64,000 nucleotides of DNA, from positions 1,984,001 to 2,048,000 of the forward strand of contig NZ_CP114599.1 in assembly GCF_027286305.1 (NCBI RefSeq). The letters are read 5' to 3'. The notes below the pieces were generated by a model. The model was not told the origin of the DNA, did no database searches, and worked only from the letters and a program-made list of their open reading frames with translations. The DNA comes from Phenylobacterium sp. NIBR 498073. Its GTDB lineage: Bacteria > Pseudomonadota > Alphaproteobacteria > Caulobacterales > Caulobacteraceae. The translations under genes were made by a program, and so were the position numbers. This document shows, piece after piece, positions 52,957 to 62,492 of the stretch (positions are counted from its first letter, which is position 1; each line of letters begins with the position of its first letter).

Positions 52957-54342
52957 TCACGCGGCGGCCACGGGTGAGGCTGCACGCTGGTCGAGGAGAG
53001 CCTCGAGGGTGAGGCCGGTCTCCTCATGGATCATGGGGCGGTCCACGACCGCCTGCAGCCGGCGAACCGCCACCTCGAAGTAGATCGGGTCGATCTCGAC
53101 GCCGACGCCCACCCGGTTCACCCGGTTGGCGGCGACGACCGTCGAGCCAGTGCCCATGCAGGGGTCGAGGATCACGTCGCCAACGTTTGTCACGTCCAGG
53201 ATCGCCTCGGAGAGGAGCTGGACCGGCTTGACGGTGGGGTGTGCGTCGAGCGCGGCCTTCCGGTCGACGCCGAACTGAGCCATGCCGCTGCTGGACCACA
53301 GCGTCGTCCGATTGCGGCCGTGCTTGCCGAGCTGGACGTTGTTGACGGCGATGCGCTCGCCCTTCGCCAGCACCAGTACGAACTCCACCTGGTGGCGGTA
53401 GACTCCGCCCATGCCGCCGGCGGTCTTATCCCACGCCACCGTGCAGATGTGGCTCAGGCCCAGAGATCGCGTCGCCTGCGTGAGACCGTACATGCCGCGG
53501 TGGTCGATGAAGAGGAAGACGGCCCCGTTCTGGACGACATGCGGGACCGAGGCCCCGAGCAGCTCGGAGAAAAAGCTGATCGCCTCCGGCTCGCTCATGG
53601 AGGCGCCTTCGACGAAATCCTTATGCCTGGCGCTGACGACGCCCTCGATCGGCACCAGGCCGTAGGGGACATCGGAGAACAGCATCCGCACCGGCATGCC
53701 GCCCACAGCCTGGGCGATGACGGTCGGATCCTTTGCGTCGCCGCAGACCAGCCGATGCACTGGCGCGCCATCAGCGCTGGGATCGAAGATGAAGGTGTCG
53801 CCGTGTTGGAGGAGGGAAGTCTTCTCCGCCGTGGGGCTGTCTTCGTCGGCCGGCTTCTCGAAGCCGGAGAGAAGCAGGCCGTCGATCTTGCCCATAGGAA
53901 GCAGGGTGTGGGCGACCAGATCTGGGTCGATCTGGATCAGTCCTTCGACGCTGAGCTTGAGCTGCTCGACATCCCACTGCCCCATCTCCAGCAGGGCGTG
54001 ATGGGCGATACGGAACGTCTCGACCTCCGCTTCGCTCAAGTGGTCAGCGCGCTGGACGTAGACGGTGGTGTGGCCGAGCGTCTTCAGCGCCTCCCAGAGG
54101 AGGTGGCCGTCGATGATGCGGTTGTCCTTGTCGACCAGGATCGGAGCAACCACGCCGAAACGGCGGATGGTCGAGACGAGTTTGTCGAGCTTGCCGCGCG
54201 GGTGCTTCCGCACCCGGCGCTCGGCGGGTTTCAGCTGATCGATTGGGATCGGTATGAAGGTGGAAGGACGCTCAGTTTGCAGAGCTGTCGAGGTCTGGGG
54301 GCGCTGACGAACGCGCACGGCGTTCGAGTTTGGCTGGGGCAT
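52957..54342 (-). CDS. ParB-domain DNA adenine/cytosine-N4 methyltransferase
   Basis: The 461-residue protein fuses an N-terminal ParB-like nuclease domain (FIPIPIDQLKPAERRVRKHP, then VAPILVDKDNRIIDGHLLWE) to a beta-class methylase. The catalytic motif is SDVPYGL (DPPY variant, about residues 223-229) and the SAM motif is ILDPCMGTGSTVVAA near 391-405. AHPTVKPVQLL precedes it. The trio terminase-DUF5681-ParB/methylase is a recurrent phage-derived cassette. ATG 54342 has GGAGG five bases upstream; GTG 54387 is directly against its AGGAGG. Confidence 0.9.
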   Translation of the reverse strand: MPQPNSNAVRVRQRPQTSTALQTERPSTFIPIPIDQLKPAERRVRKHPRGKLDKLVSTIRRFGVVAPILVDKDNRIIDGHLLWEALKTLGHTTVYVQRADHLSEAEVETFRIAHHALLEMGQWDVEQLKLSVEGLIQIDPDLVAHTLLPMGKIDGLLLSGFEKPADEDSPTAEKTSLLQHGDTFIFDPSADGAPVHRLVCGDAKDPTVIAQAVGGMPVRMLFSDVPYGLVPIEGVVSARHKDFVEGASMSEPEAISFFSELLGASVPHVVQNGAVFLFIDHRGMYGLTQATRSLGLSHICTVAWDKTAGGMGGVYRHQVEFVLVLAKGERIAVNNVQLGKHGRNRTTLWSSSGMAQFGVDRKAALDAHPTVKPVQLLSEAILDVTNVGDVILDPCMGTGSTVVAANRVNRVGVGVEIDPIYFEVAVRRLQAVVDRPMIHEETGLTLEALLDQRAASPVAAA

Positions 54343-54844
54343 TTGGGCCTCCGAGATGACGTGAACCCGGCCATCGACGTCGTTCACCTCCTTTCGGAGG
54401 CGCCAGTTCGTTGATTAGCCAGCTTCGCCGCTGCTCAGAACCATTCGGTCCCAAAATGCCGCTCGCTGTCCGTTGGGCGTCCGGACCCAGACAGGTTGCC
54501 GTAGATTCGGCAAATTGTGAAGATTGGGGCGGGTTCTGTGTCGGCGCGGCCCCGTGCACCATCCGACGCAACGTCGAAATGGGCGTAATTTGACTCCAAG
54601 CGGTCGTCAGGACCGTCCGCTCCCGTCGTCGAGCTTTGGCGCCGTTGGGCCCCGAGACAGCGAAGCGGATATCCGCCCCGTCGTCGCCCGGCATCGCGGT
54701 CCCGCGCCGGCGTGGTTGCAGTCGACTGGTAGCCTGTCGCAACGCGCAAGCGGACAACCTGACCGGTGTCCCAGGCCGCCGGGTTCATGCGCGTGACCAC
54801 TAGCATTTCCGGTAACTCCGCACTGTCTCCTCGGTGATCCCGAG
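54343..54844. other. Gene-free stretch
   Basis: No reliable gene or RNA is visible. AAAGGAGG at about 54388-54395 (minus strand) looks like a ribosome-binding site but runs straight into GTG 54387. The stretch separates the phage cassette from the gene remnant at 54845 and may contain another recombination junction. Confidence 0.3.
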
Positions 54845-55177
54845 ATGTTCAGTTCGCTGAAATCCGACCGAGCGTGCGGCTCGTTTGCCTTCAAGGACCC
54901 CGCCTACCTCAGGGATATCCTCGGGAGCGCCGGTCTCGACAAAGCCGGCTTCGACGCCTGGAGCGGGGACCTGCCGTTCGCGGGGCGGGGAGCGTCATGC
55001 GCCGACGCGGTCACCTTTGCGCTGGAGGGCATGGCCTTCCGCGACAGGGCCGCGGCGCTCGATCCCCGGGCCCGGGACGCGCTCGCGCGTGACCTGGTAG
55101 ATCGCTATAAAGACCACGCGACCGAACAAGACGTGATGATGCCCGCGCGGGTCTGGCTCGCGCAGGCGACAGCCTGA
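54845..55177 (+). pseudogene. Probable C-terminal fragment of a SAM methyltransferase
   Basis: The 110-residue reading, SFAFKDPAYLRDILGSAGLD onwards, with LEGMAFRDRAAALDPRARDA and a final MMPARVWLAQATA, resembles the C-terminal third of ubiquinone/menaquinone-type methyltransferases. These often end FADPxxVRxIL...PxxxWxVTA. The Rossmann core is missing and no ribosome-binding site precedes ATG 54845. A small intact protein cannot be excluded. Confidence 0.45.
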
Positions 55178-55281
55178 TCAAGCCGGACGACAAAATCGCC
55201 GCCCGGTCTGGCGAGTTGCTCGGGTTCAATCAGGTTGCGTCGGCCATTTGGGTGGCGGTCGATTGAACCGTTCGGTCCCGC

Positions 55282-55981
<700 letters not shown>

Positions 55982-55989
<8 letters not shown>

Positions 55990-57184
55990 CGATCGCCTCC
56001 GCAGGATCGACCCGGAGCGCGGCGCGGATGGCGAGCAGGCTGGCGACCGCACAGATCACCATCACCGCCACGAGGCCCCGCACCGAGTCGCTCGACAGCA
56101 ACAGCACATATTTGGGGAAGATCGGCGCCCAGACCGTCGCGGCGATCTTGCCGACGACAAATCCGATCAGACCCAGTCCGAGCGCCTGCTGCAGGATCAT
56201 GAAGGAGATGGTCCGATTGCGCGTGCCGATCAGCTTCAGCACCGCGATCTCCCGGATCTTTCCCATGGTCAGCGTGTAGATGATGAAGGCGACGATCGCC
56301 GCGCTGACGATGGCCAGGATGACCAGGAACATGCCGATCTGGCGCGCTGAGGTGGCGATCAGCTTCTCGACCAGGATCTGTTCCATCTCCGCCCGGGTAT
56401 AGACGGTCAGTCTTTGCCAGCGCCGGATGGCTTCGGCCGCCTGGTCCGGGCTGTAGCCCGGCTCGACTTGGACAAGGACCGCGTTCACATAGGGGTTGTT
56501 AGCCTGTGAAGCGGTCACGGCCTCGATCACGCCGGGATTGCCGGGCGGATTGAGCGCCGGATTCTGGGCCGTGCGCGCGCGCTGGCTGACGATCGCGTCG
56601 CTGTCCTTCTGGAACTGGGCCTGCTGGGCGTCCTTCAGGGGGATGAACAGCATGGGATCGCCGCCCGAAGACACCATGCGGCTGGTCAGTCCCACGATCG
56701 TGTAGCGATTGCGCCGCACCTGGACGGCGTCGCCCAAACCAAATCCGGTCTTCACATCAGCGACCGCCTCATAGTGACTGCGAACGATCTGCCGACCGGC
56801 GACCAGATGCGGCGGCTGGCCGGGCTCGCCGGGCGAAGCGGTGCCGATGCCGACCACCATGACCCGGACATCGCTCCCGGCATGGTCGATCTGCATGGTC
56901 AGATAGGTGACGTTGGCCGCCCGCTCAACTCCGCGCATGGTGCGGATCGATCGGTCGACATCGTCAGGAATGCTTGACGGTTCGGCATAGGGACCGAGCG
57001 TGTCCTTCTGCACCACCCAGAGGTCCGCGCCGCTGTTGTCCAGCATCGCCTGTGCGTCATCAACCATCCCGCGATAGACACCGGCCATGGTCAGGGTGAC
57101 GCCGATGAGCAGCCCCAGGCCGATGCCTGTGAAGACGAATTTCCCCCAGCCATGAAGGATGTCACGCCCCGCCAAGCTGATCAT
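55982..57184 (-). CDS. ABC transporter permease (DevC/FtsX type)
   Basis: The 400-residue permease has an N-terminal helix (FVFTGIGLGLLIGVTLTMAG), a large periplasmic MacB-like domain (NSGADLWVVQKDTLGPYAEP) and three C-terminal helices in the FtsX domain (MGKIREIAVLKLIGTRNRTI). DevBCA/MacAB-like systems export lipids, peptides or drugs with an adaptor. The adaptor gene precedes it with a four-base overlap, so TetR, HlyD, permease and ATPase form one operon. Confidence 0.93.
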
Positions 57185-58371
57185 CGCCGTCCCCCGACGA
57201 GCTGATCGACGACGCGGATGCGGGTGCGAGCGGTCAGGCCGCGCTGGCTGTAGGCCACCACCTGCTCGCCCGGTTCCAGGCCGCTTAACACCTGGACCGT
57301 ACCCTCAAGATCGGTGGCGCCGGTCGTGACGGGCCGAAACCGCAGCCTGCCGTCGGCAACGACCCAGACGCCGGTCTCGCCTTCGACGCGATGAATGGCG
57401 GCGTTGGGTACGGTGAGCGTTTTCCCGGCGGGCGGCAGGGTCACGGTCACCTCCGCCAATTCTCCAACAGGCGGCAGCTCACCGGTTTCAAAGCCGATCT
57501 TGGCCAGCAATTCCTCGGTGACCGCGTCGGCCATGGGCTCGGTGCGAATGACCCGGCCTTCGAACGGGGCTCCGCTCCGCGATCGGAGCACCACCCGGGC
57601 CCGCAAACCGGGCGCGAGGCCGGTCGATTGGGTCTGGTCGAAGCGCGTGTTGATCCACAGGTTCGCGGGGTCGATGATTTCGACGACGGCCTGCCCGGCG
57701 ACAACCGTGGTCCCCGGTTCCGCTACGCGGCGGACGACGAGACCATCGGCGGGGGCGACAAGGCGCAGATTGGACCTTTGGCGAACAAGCGCCGCGCTTT
57801 CTGCGCCGGCGCGCCCGCGGTCCTGCGAAGCGGCGGCGAGATTGGCCCGCGCCGCCGCGGCCCCGGCTTCCGCCACCTGCAATTCCTGGCGCCGCGTATC
57901 GACCGCCGCCTCGGAGATCCAGCCACCATCGAGCAGTTGTTCGGCTCGCCCCGCCTGAGTTCGAGCCAGCCGCGCCCGCGCATCGGCGTCGGCGAGTTGC
58001 GCCTGCGCCGTGCGCTCCATCGCCGCCGCGCGACCTTCTGCACCCTGTTGCGCCGTGATGCGCTCATCCAGGTCGATCGGATCGATTTCGGCCAAGGCCT
58101 GCCCCGCGACGACAGAGTCCCCCACATCCACCAGGATACTGCGGACACGCCCCGCCGTGGTGGGACCGACGCGGTGCGTGTAGCGCGCCTCGACGGCGCC
58201 GATGCCGAACAGGGAGGGGGAGATCGCCCTTTCCTCGACCGTCACCAGTGTCACCGATATCGGCGCAAGCGGGCCGGAGCGCAGCGCCACATAGGCGAAC
58301 GCCACGCCCAGCGACGCCAGGACGGCGATCAATATCCACGTCCGACGATTGCCCGGCAGGGAAAATTTCAT
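57181..58371 (-). CDS. HlyD family periplasmic adaptor of ABC exporter
   Basis: The 396-residue membrane-fusion protein has an N-terminal anchor (TWILIAVLASLGVAFAYVAL), a first lipoyl half (GRVRSILVDVGDSVVAGQAL), a coiled-coil hairpin rich in alanine and arginine, and a second half (LRLVAPADGLVVRRVAEPGT). Barrel domains follow, with GVWVVADGRLRFRPVTTGAT. ATG 58371 overlaps the TetR stop (ATGA). It links the ABC exporter to an outer-membrane duct not encoded here. Confidence 0.93.
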   Translation of the reverse strand: MKFSLPGNRRTWILIAVLASLGVAFAYVALRSGPLAPISVTLVTVEERAISPSLFGIGAVEARYTHRVGPTTAGRVRSILVDVGDSVVAGQALAEIDPIDLDERITAQQGAEGRAAAMERTAQAQLADADARARLARTQAGRAEQLLDGGWISEAAVDTRRQELQVAEAGAAAARANLAAASQDRGRAGAESAALVRQRSNLRLVAPADGLVVRRVAEPGTTVVAGQAVVEIIDPANLWINTRFDQTQSTGLAPGLRARVVLRSRSGAPFEGRVIRTEPMADAVTEELLAKIGFETGELPPVGELAEVTVTLPPAGKTLTVPNAAIHRVEGETGVWVVADGRLRFRPVTTGATDLEGTVQVLSGLEPGEQVVAYSQRGLTARTRIRVVDQLVGGRR

Positions 58372-58970
58372 GTCTGCGCCCCGATGCCCTTGAGGTAGAT
58401 GCCGAAGACCCGGCTGGCCATGGTCCGCATGTCTGCGAAATCTCCCGCTATCATGGCCTGCATCACCAGCCCCTGGATCGTGCCGACGAACAGCATCGCC
58501 GCGGCCTCGGTATCCAGATCGGCGGGCAGTGAGCCTTCGGTCTTGCCGCGCTCGACAAGCCCCATGACGCGGACCCGATAGCCGTCCATCAAAGCTCTCG
58601 CGCCCCGCTTCGCGGCCGTATCGCACGTGCGCTGAAGCTCGCCGAACAGGATCCGGGGCACGCCGGGTCGGGCGGCGACGAACCCGACATGGGCCATGAA
58701 CATCGCTTCAAGGGCGGACAGGGGCGATTCCTCCTTCGCCAAGGCCCGGTCCAGGCGCTGGGTGAGTTGGTCAGCGGTCCAGACCATGACCGCACCCCAG
58801 ACAGCGTCCTTGGTGGGAAAGTGTCGGAAGATCGCGCCCTGGGACAGGCCCATATGCTCGGCGATCTGTCCGGTCGTGATCTCGGCCGGATTGTTCGTGG
58901 CGGCGAGCTCAACGACCGTCTCCACGGTCATATCGCGGCGCTGGGCGGCAGGGAGGTTCTGGCGGGTCAT
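58368..58970 (-). CDS. TetR/AcrR family regulator of the ABC exporter
   Basis: The 200-residue repressor has the TetR helix-turn-helix: RRDMTVETVVELAATNNPAE, ITTGQIAEHMGLSQGAIFRH and FPTKDAVWGAVM. The C-terminal domain resembles TetR_C of AcrR/YbiH-like proteins. As the first gene of the exporter operon, with a palindrome at 58994-59007 just before it, it probably represses its own operon until a substrate binds. ATG 58970 is the start. Confidence 0.92.
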   Translation of the reverse strand: MTRQNLPAAQRRDMTVETVVELAATNNPAEITTGQIAEHMGLSQGAIFRHFPTKDAVWGAVMVWTADQLTQRLDRALAKEESPLSALEAMFMAHVGFVAARPGVPRILFGELQRTCDTAAKRGARALMDGYRVRVMGLVERGKTEGSLPADLDTEAAAMLFVGTIQGLVMQAMIAGDFADMRTMASRVFGIYLKGIGAQT

Positions 58971-58993
58971 AAAAATGACGATACCTGAAAGAG

Positions 58994-59007
58994 AGTGAGC
59001 GATCACT
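58994..59007. promoter_or_regulatory. Probable TetR operator AGTGA-GCGA-TCACT
   Basis: Perfect 5-bp arms around a 4-bp centre lie 24 bases before the TetR start. AGTGA/TCACT half-sites are a common operator form of TetR-controlled efflux operons. Binding is inferred. Confidence 0.65.
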
Positions 59008-59103
59008 AACATATTGGCGGCCGGCGGTCCGGCGCACCGCGCATGGGAAGGCGCTGGGAGGTTCGATTGCGGATGAACGTCTGGTTGGCGGTTTGCAGCA
59101 GTT

Positions 59104-59259
59104 TCAATGGGTGGAGGTGGAGATAACCATCGCACCGGCTACACCGGCTCCTGCCGCCCAGACGGTTTCGAAGAAATGGGCGACGATCGACGCTAGTTTC
59201 ACACTTATACGCTTAACTCCGCAGACACTGGACTTCGATTTCTTGTGCTTTTTGCTCAT
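59104..59259 (-). CDS. Small hypothetical protein
   Basis: The 51-residue product, MSKKHKKSKSSVCGVKRISV onwards, has a lysine-rich start and a C-terminal hydrophobic segment (HFFETVWAAGAGVAGAMVIS). ATG 59259 has a perfect AGGAGG five bases upstream, which is the main support. It ends close to the exporter operon's promoter, on the same strand. Function unknown. The tRNA-like hairpin lies 63 bases upstream of its start. Confidence 0.6.
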   Translation of the reverse strand: MSKKHKKSKSSVCGVKRISVKLASIVAHFFETVWAAGAGVAGAMVISTSTH

Positions 59260-59321
59260 GATGACCTCCTTGATCTGCTCTCCGGCGAAACGGAAAACGG
59301 TAAGAAAGGCGACAAGAGCTA

Positions 59322-59346
59322 GCGTAGCCGTGGGATTCGAACCCAC
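59322..59346 (-). other. tRNA-like T-arm and acceptor remnant
   Basis: On the minus strand, GTGGG-TTCGAAT-CCCAC forms a perfect T-arm with a standard seven-base loop, followed by GGCTACGC as a possible acceptor 3' strand. No matching 5' acceptor or anticodon arm is present within tRNA distance, and no CCA follows. It may be an attachment-site copy of a tRNA 3' end. Apart from this, 59260-59621 shows no gene. Confidence 0.45.
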
Positions 59347-59621
59347 CCCAACCCCCGAAGAGGAATGGCTGCGCTTACATAGGCTCTCGCTTCGCTCGCG
59401 CAAGTGGCGCCGTACTCCAGCGGGCGCTGACGGTCAGGAATGGGGAGCGAGCCCAACTTCCCCTCCTAGCGCTGAGCAGTCATCACTCAGCCATGCAAGA
59501 CTGTGGCTCCATCGACTGGACTTCGACCTGAAAGGAAGCGGTAGTCCGTTCACGCCCGGGCCTCCGGGCTTGCCTCAGTACGGGGGGCGCGATGGGCGAG
59601 CCTCGATTAAAGGAGGCGAAT

Positions 59622-59882
59622 ATGACCAACACCACGACTGGAGCAGCGTCGAAGACGGCTGAGGCGACTGGGCCGAAGGGCAAACTCGGCGCCCTGGTGG
59701 CGCTGCTACTTCGGCCGGAAGGCGCCAGCCTGGAGGCGATGCAGGCGGCGACCGGCTGGCAGGCCCACTCGGTGCGCGGCGCTATCGCAGGCTCGATCAA
59801 GAAGAAGCTGGGCTTCGCGGTGAGCTCGGAGAAATCCGAAGCCGGTCGCGTCTACCGCATCGTGAAGGGAGCCGGCGCGTGA
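59622..59882 (+). CDS. DUF3489 domain-containing protein
   Basis: The 86-residue protein has the DUF3489 pattern: KLGALVALLLRPEGASLEAM, QAATGWQAHSVRGAIAGSIK and KKLGFAVSSEKSEAGRVYRI. The helix-turn-helix-like fold suggests DNA binding. ATG 59622 has AGGAGG eight bases upstream. DUF3489, DUF2924 and a recombinase are frequent neighbours in alphaproteobacterial islands; here the three genes overlap end to start. Confidence 0.88.
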   Translation: MTNTTTGAASKTAEATGPKGKLGALVALLLRPEGASLEAMQAATGWQAHSVRGAIAGSIKKKLGFAVSSEKSEAGRVYRIVKGAGA

Positions 59883-60310
59883 GCGCCGGCGATCTCCTGG
59901 CTGGGCTGGAGTCCATGTCGCTCGCCGAACTGCGTGCGGCATGGACGGAGCGCCTCGGTGTTGAGCCGCCGAAGCTGCGCACCCGTGACCTTCTGGCGCT
60001 AGCTCTGGCTCATCGACTGCAGGTCAGGGCGCATGGCGATCTGCCGGGACCCGCCAAGCGGAAGATGGCCGAACTGGCGCGGCGGTTCACCGAGGACCGG
60101 AGCTACACGCCGACGCCCGGTCCGGTGCTGAAACCCGGTTCCGCCTTGATCAAGGAGTGGCGCGGCGTCCGACATGAGGTTTGGGTGCTCGAACAGGGCT
60201 TCAGCTACCGTGGCGAGCGGTTCGGCTCGCTGAGCGAGGTGGCCCAGCGGATTACCGGCACTAAGTGGAACGGCCATGTCTTCTTCGGCCTGAAGGCGCG
60301 CCGTCGATGA
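59879..60310 (+). CDS. DUF2924 domain-containing protein
   Basis: The 143-residue protein includes LESMSLAELRAAWTERLGVE, RTRDLLALALAHRLQ and a C-terminal domain, KPGSALIKEWRGVRHEVWVL then GFSYRGERFGSLSEVAQRIT and GTKWNGHVFFGL. That last block is the DUF2924 hallmark and resembles a small DNA-binding RAMA-like domain. It overlaps both neighbours by four bases. It probably assists the recombinase, but its function is not established. Confidence 0.9.
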   Translation: MSAGDLLAGLESMSLAELRAAWTERLGVEPPKLRTRDLLALALAHRLQVRAHGDLPGPAKRKMAELARRFTEDRSYTPTPGPVLKPGSALIKEWRGVRHEVWVLEQGFSYRGERFGSLSEVAQRITGTKWNGHVFFGLKARRR

Positions 60311-61902
60311 GCCCGCGTCTGCGCTGCGCTATCTACACGCGCAAGTCCTCCGAAGAGGGACTGGAGCAGAACTTCAACAGCCTGCATGCGCAGCGCGAGG
60401 CCTGCGAGGCCTATGTGCTTTCGCAGGCCGGAGAGGGCTGGTCCGCCATCCAGACCGAATACGACGACGGCGGCTATTCCGGCGGCTCGATGGAGCGGCC
60501 CGGGCTGAAGCAGCTTCTGGCCGACATCCAGCGCGGCCTCATCGATGTCGTCGTGGTCTACAAGGTCGACCGTCTGACGCGCTCGCTGGCCGATTTCGCC
60601 AAGATCGTCGAGCTGTTCGACGCGAAGGGCGTTTCGTTCGTGTCAGTGACCCAGGCGTTCAACACGACATCGAGCATGGGCAGGCTGACGCTGAACGTGC
60701 TGCTGTCCTTCGCCCAGTTCGAACGCGAGGTGACCGGCGAGCGCATCCGCGACAAGATTGCCGCCTCCAAGGCCAAGGGCATGCGCATGGGCGGCCGTCC
60801 GCCGCTGGGTTACGACATCGCCGAGGGCAGGCTGGTGGTGAATACGGAGGAGGCCGAGCGGGTCCGGCGCATCTTCGAGCGTTACCTGAAACTTGGATCG
60901 TTGAGCGCGCTGCAGCGGGAGGGTGTCGAAAGCAAGCGGTGGACCAACAAGGCCGGTGAACCAGCTGGCGGCGGACGCATGAGCACCGGCGCGATCACCT
61001 ACCTTCTGTCCAACCCGGTCTATCGCGGCGTGAACCGCCACAAGGACAAGACCTACGAAGGCGCCCATCCGGCGATCGTCGATGAGGAGACCTGGAACGA
61101 AGCGCAAGTGCTTCTTGCCGTCCGCAAGGCCAAACACGACGGGCCGACGTTCAGCCGGCGTGGGAAACTTGCCCACATCCTGTTCGACGACAGAGACAAT
61201 GCGATGCCCGTTGTCCACAACCGGCGTCGCGGAAAGTTCTACCGATACTATCTCTCGCGACCGAAGATCACGGGGATCGGGGAGCCTGGTAGCCTGCCGC
61301 GCATCTCGGCTGGGGTTCTGGAGCAGTTTCTAGTCGAACGTCTGGTGCCGATGCTGTCGCCCGGCCATGCGCCCGACGCCGAGGCGATCGACCGTGTCGT
61401 CTCCGCTCTGAGGCGCGTCACCCTGGGCGAGGATCAGATCGTGCTGCAGGTCAGCGAGACCGCCGTATCGCCTGACGCGCTGAAAGCCTTTCAGGACGCG
61501 TCCGACGGCGGCGCAGGCGTGCGAACCCTGCGCCTCGCGTTCCATATGAGGCGACGCCAGGGCGCGATCATCATCGAGCCCACGGATGCGGCGCCGACGC
61601 CCGCCGCAAAGTTGGACCGAGCGCTGATCCGCGCCGTGGTTCTCGCCCGAACCTGGGCTGAGCGGCTGGAGCGGGGTGAGGTCGAGACCATCAAGGCGCT
61701 GGCCCGCGCCGAAGGGCTCTGCAACCACTACACCACGCGGCTCCTGCCGCTCGCATATCTCGCGCCTGAAATCGTCGCCCAGATATTGGAGGGCCGCCAG
61801 CCACGGGCCGTCAGTCTCGGAGCCCTGACCGCTGCTCCGCTCCCAGCGGACTGGGAAGCACAACGGCGACGGTTCCAGCAGTTAGGAAACATCACGGCAT
61901 GA
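60307..61902 (+). CDS. Large serine recombinase
   Basis: The 531-residue site-specific recombinase starts with a resolvase catalytic domain: CAIYTRKSSEEGLEQNFNSL (catalytic Ser near residue 14), YDDGGYSGGSMERPGLKQLL, VVVYKVDRLTRSLADFAKI and LLSFAQFEREVTGERIRDKI. It then has a recombinase domain (ITYLLSNPVYRGVNRHKDK) and a zinc-ribbon-like segment. The zinc Cys pattern is weak. Such enzymes integrate and excise elements by double-strand exchange. ATG 60307 overlaps the DUF2924 stop. Confidence 0.94.
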   Translation: MSPRLRCAIYTRKSSEEGLEQNFNSLHAQREACEAYVLSQAGEGWSAIQTEYDDGGYSGGSMERPGLKQLLADIQRGLIDVVVVYKVDRLTRSLADFAKIVELFDAKGVSFVSVTQAFNTTSSMGRLTLNVLLSFAQFEREVTGERIRDKIAASKAKGMRMGGRPPLGYDIAEGRLVVNTEEAERVRRIFERYLKLGSLSALQREGVESKRWTNKAGEPAGGGRMSTGAITYLLSNPVYRGVNRHKDKTYEGAHPAIVDEETWNEAQVLLAVRKAKHDGPTFSRRGKLAHILFDDRDNAMPVVHNRRRGKFYRYYLSRPKITGIGEPGSLPRISAGVLEQFLVERLVPMLSPGHAPDAEAIDRVVSALRRVTLGEDQIVLQVSETAVSPDALKAFQDASDGGAGVRTLRLAFHMRRRQGAIIIEPTDAAPTPAAKLDRALIRAVVLARTWAERLERGEVETIKALARAEGLCNHYTTRLLPLAYLAPEIVAQILEGRQPRAVSLGALTAAPLPADWEAQRRRFQQLGNITA

Positions 61903-61941
61903 AATCGCTGTTCTGATTGGAAGCTTCGCTGATTCCATACC

Positions 61942-61964
61942 GGCTCCGCATACCCGGCGGAGCC
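61942..61964 (+). terminator. Hairpin after recombinase gene
   Basis: GGCTCCGC-ATACCCG-GCGGAGCC, a perfect 8-bp stem, lies 40 bases past the recombinase stop. There is no U-tract. Confidence 0.5.
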
Positions 61965-62189
61965 GAAATCGTTTCTGGTGCAAGGTGTTAGATGAACAGG
62001 CGGACGCCGTGGCGGCGTCACCGAAAACTGGAAATCGCTGATGACTTCGCTGTTAGCAGCGATATCCAGGGTGGCTCGCGGACCGAAACCTACACTTCTG
62101 GAATGGCCCTGGAGAGAACCCGGCGAATTGCAGGCTTCGGCGCCGGTTTGCAGCTCTTGGAGAGCTGGGCGCCGGGATGCATAGCCGCC

Positions 62190-62263
62190 TAACTGGCGGA
62201 CTTTTCGGGGGTATTCGTGGGGAAGGAATTCACGCCGGTTCAGCGGCGGAAGGAATGGTGGAT
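62190..62263. repeat. Degenerate direct repeat, copy 2
   Basis: It matches 30826-30905 best over GAATTCACGCCGGTT-C-AGC and the following bases up to ATGGTGG, where the CCA end of the tRNA fragment begins. The left part keeps the same spacing with lower identity. Relative to the tRNA fragment this is 3' flanking sequence. Confidence 0.6.
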
Positions 62264-62290
62264 GCGACAGGGATTGAACCTGTGACCCCC
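62256..62290 (-). other. tRNA 3' end fragment (probable attachment site)
   Basis: Read on the minus strand: T-arm ACAGG-TTCAATC-CCTGT, acceptor strand CGCATCC, discriminator A and encoded CCA. A partner GGATGCG strand, D-arm and anticodon arm are absent upstream, so it is not a whole tRNA. P4-type tyrosine integrases duplicate exactly such tRNA 3' ends, and an integrase starts 200 bases away. The amino acid identity cannot be set from this fragment. Confidence 0.75.
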
Positions 62291-62492
62291 TCGGTGTGAA
62301 TGTGAGGGTGGCCGATTTCCGGTGATTTTCGCCTGTTTCTCGCCGCTGCCGCCAATAGCTGATTTCACTGGATAAACGGGCGGTGGGTGATCCGCTCGCG
62401 TCTTTCTGTTTCCCCAAGTTTCGCACGTCGTGGTATCTATCCGGTATCGAGCTGCTTCGGCCCGATACCAGCCACCGCGTCGGAGGGTGAAG

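Larger units (their letters stand above)
61965..62492. other. Gene-free junction region
   Basis: No protein gene is supported. The stretch holds copy 2 of the direct repeat and a tRNA 3' fragment, then the leader of the integrase gene. It is best read as the junction between the 30.8-62.2 kb accessory region and a second element to the right. Confidence 0.5.

Noticed and set aside
51083..54342. An intact prophage
   Set aside because: Only packaging-related genes are found; no portal, capsid, tail, lysis or repressor genes are nearby.
62240..62330. A complete tRNA gene on the minus strand
   Set aside because: T-arm, acceptor 3' strand and CCA are present, but the matching 5' acceptor, D-arm and anticodon arm are not.
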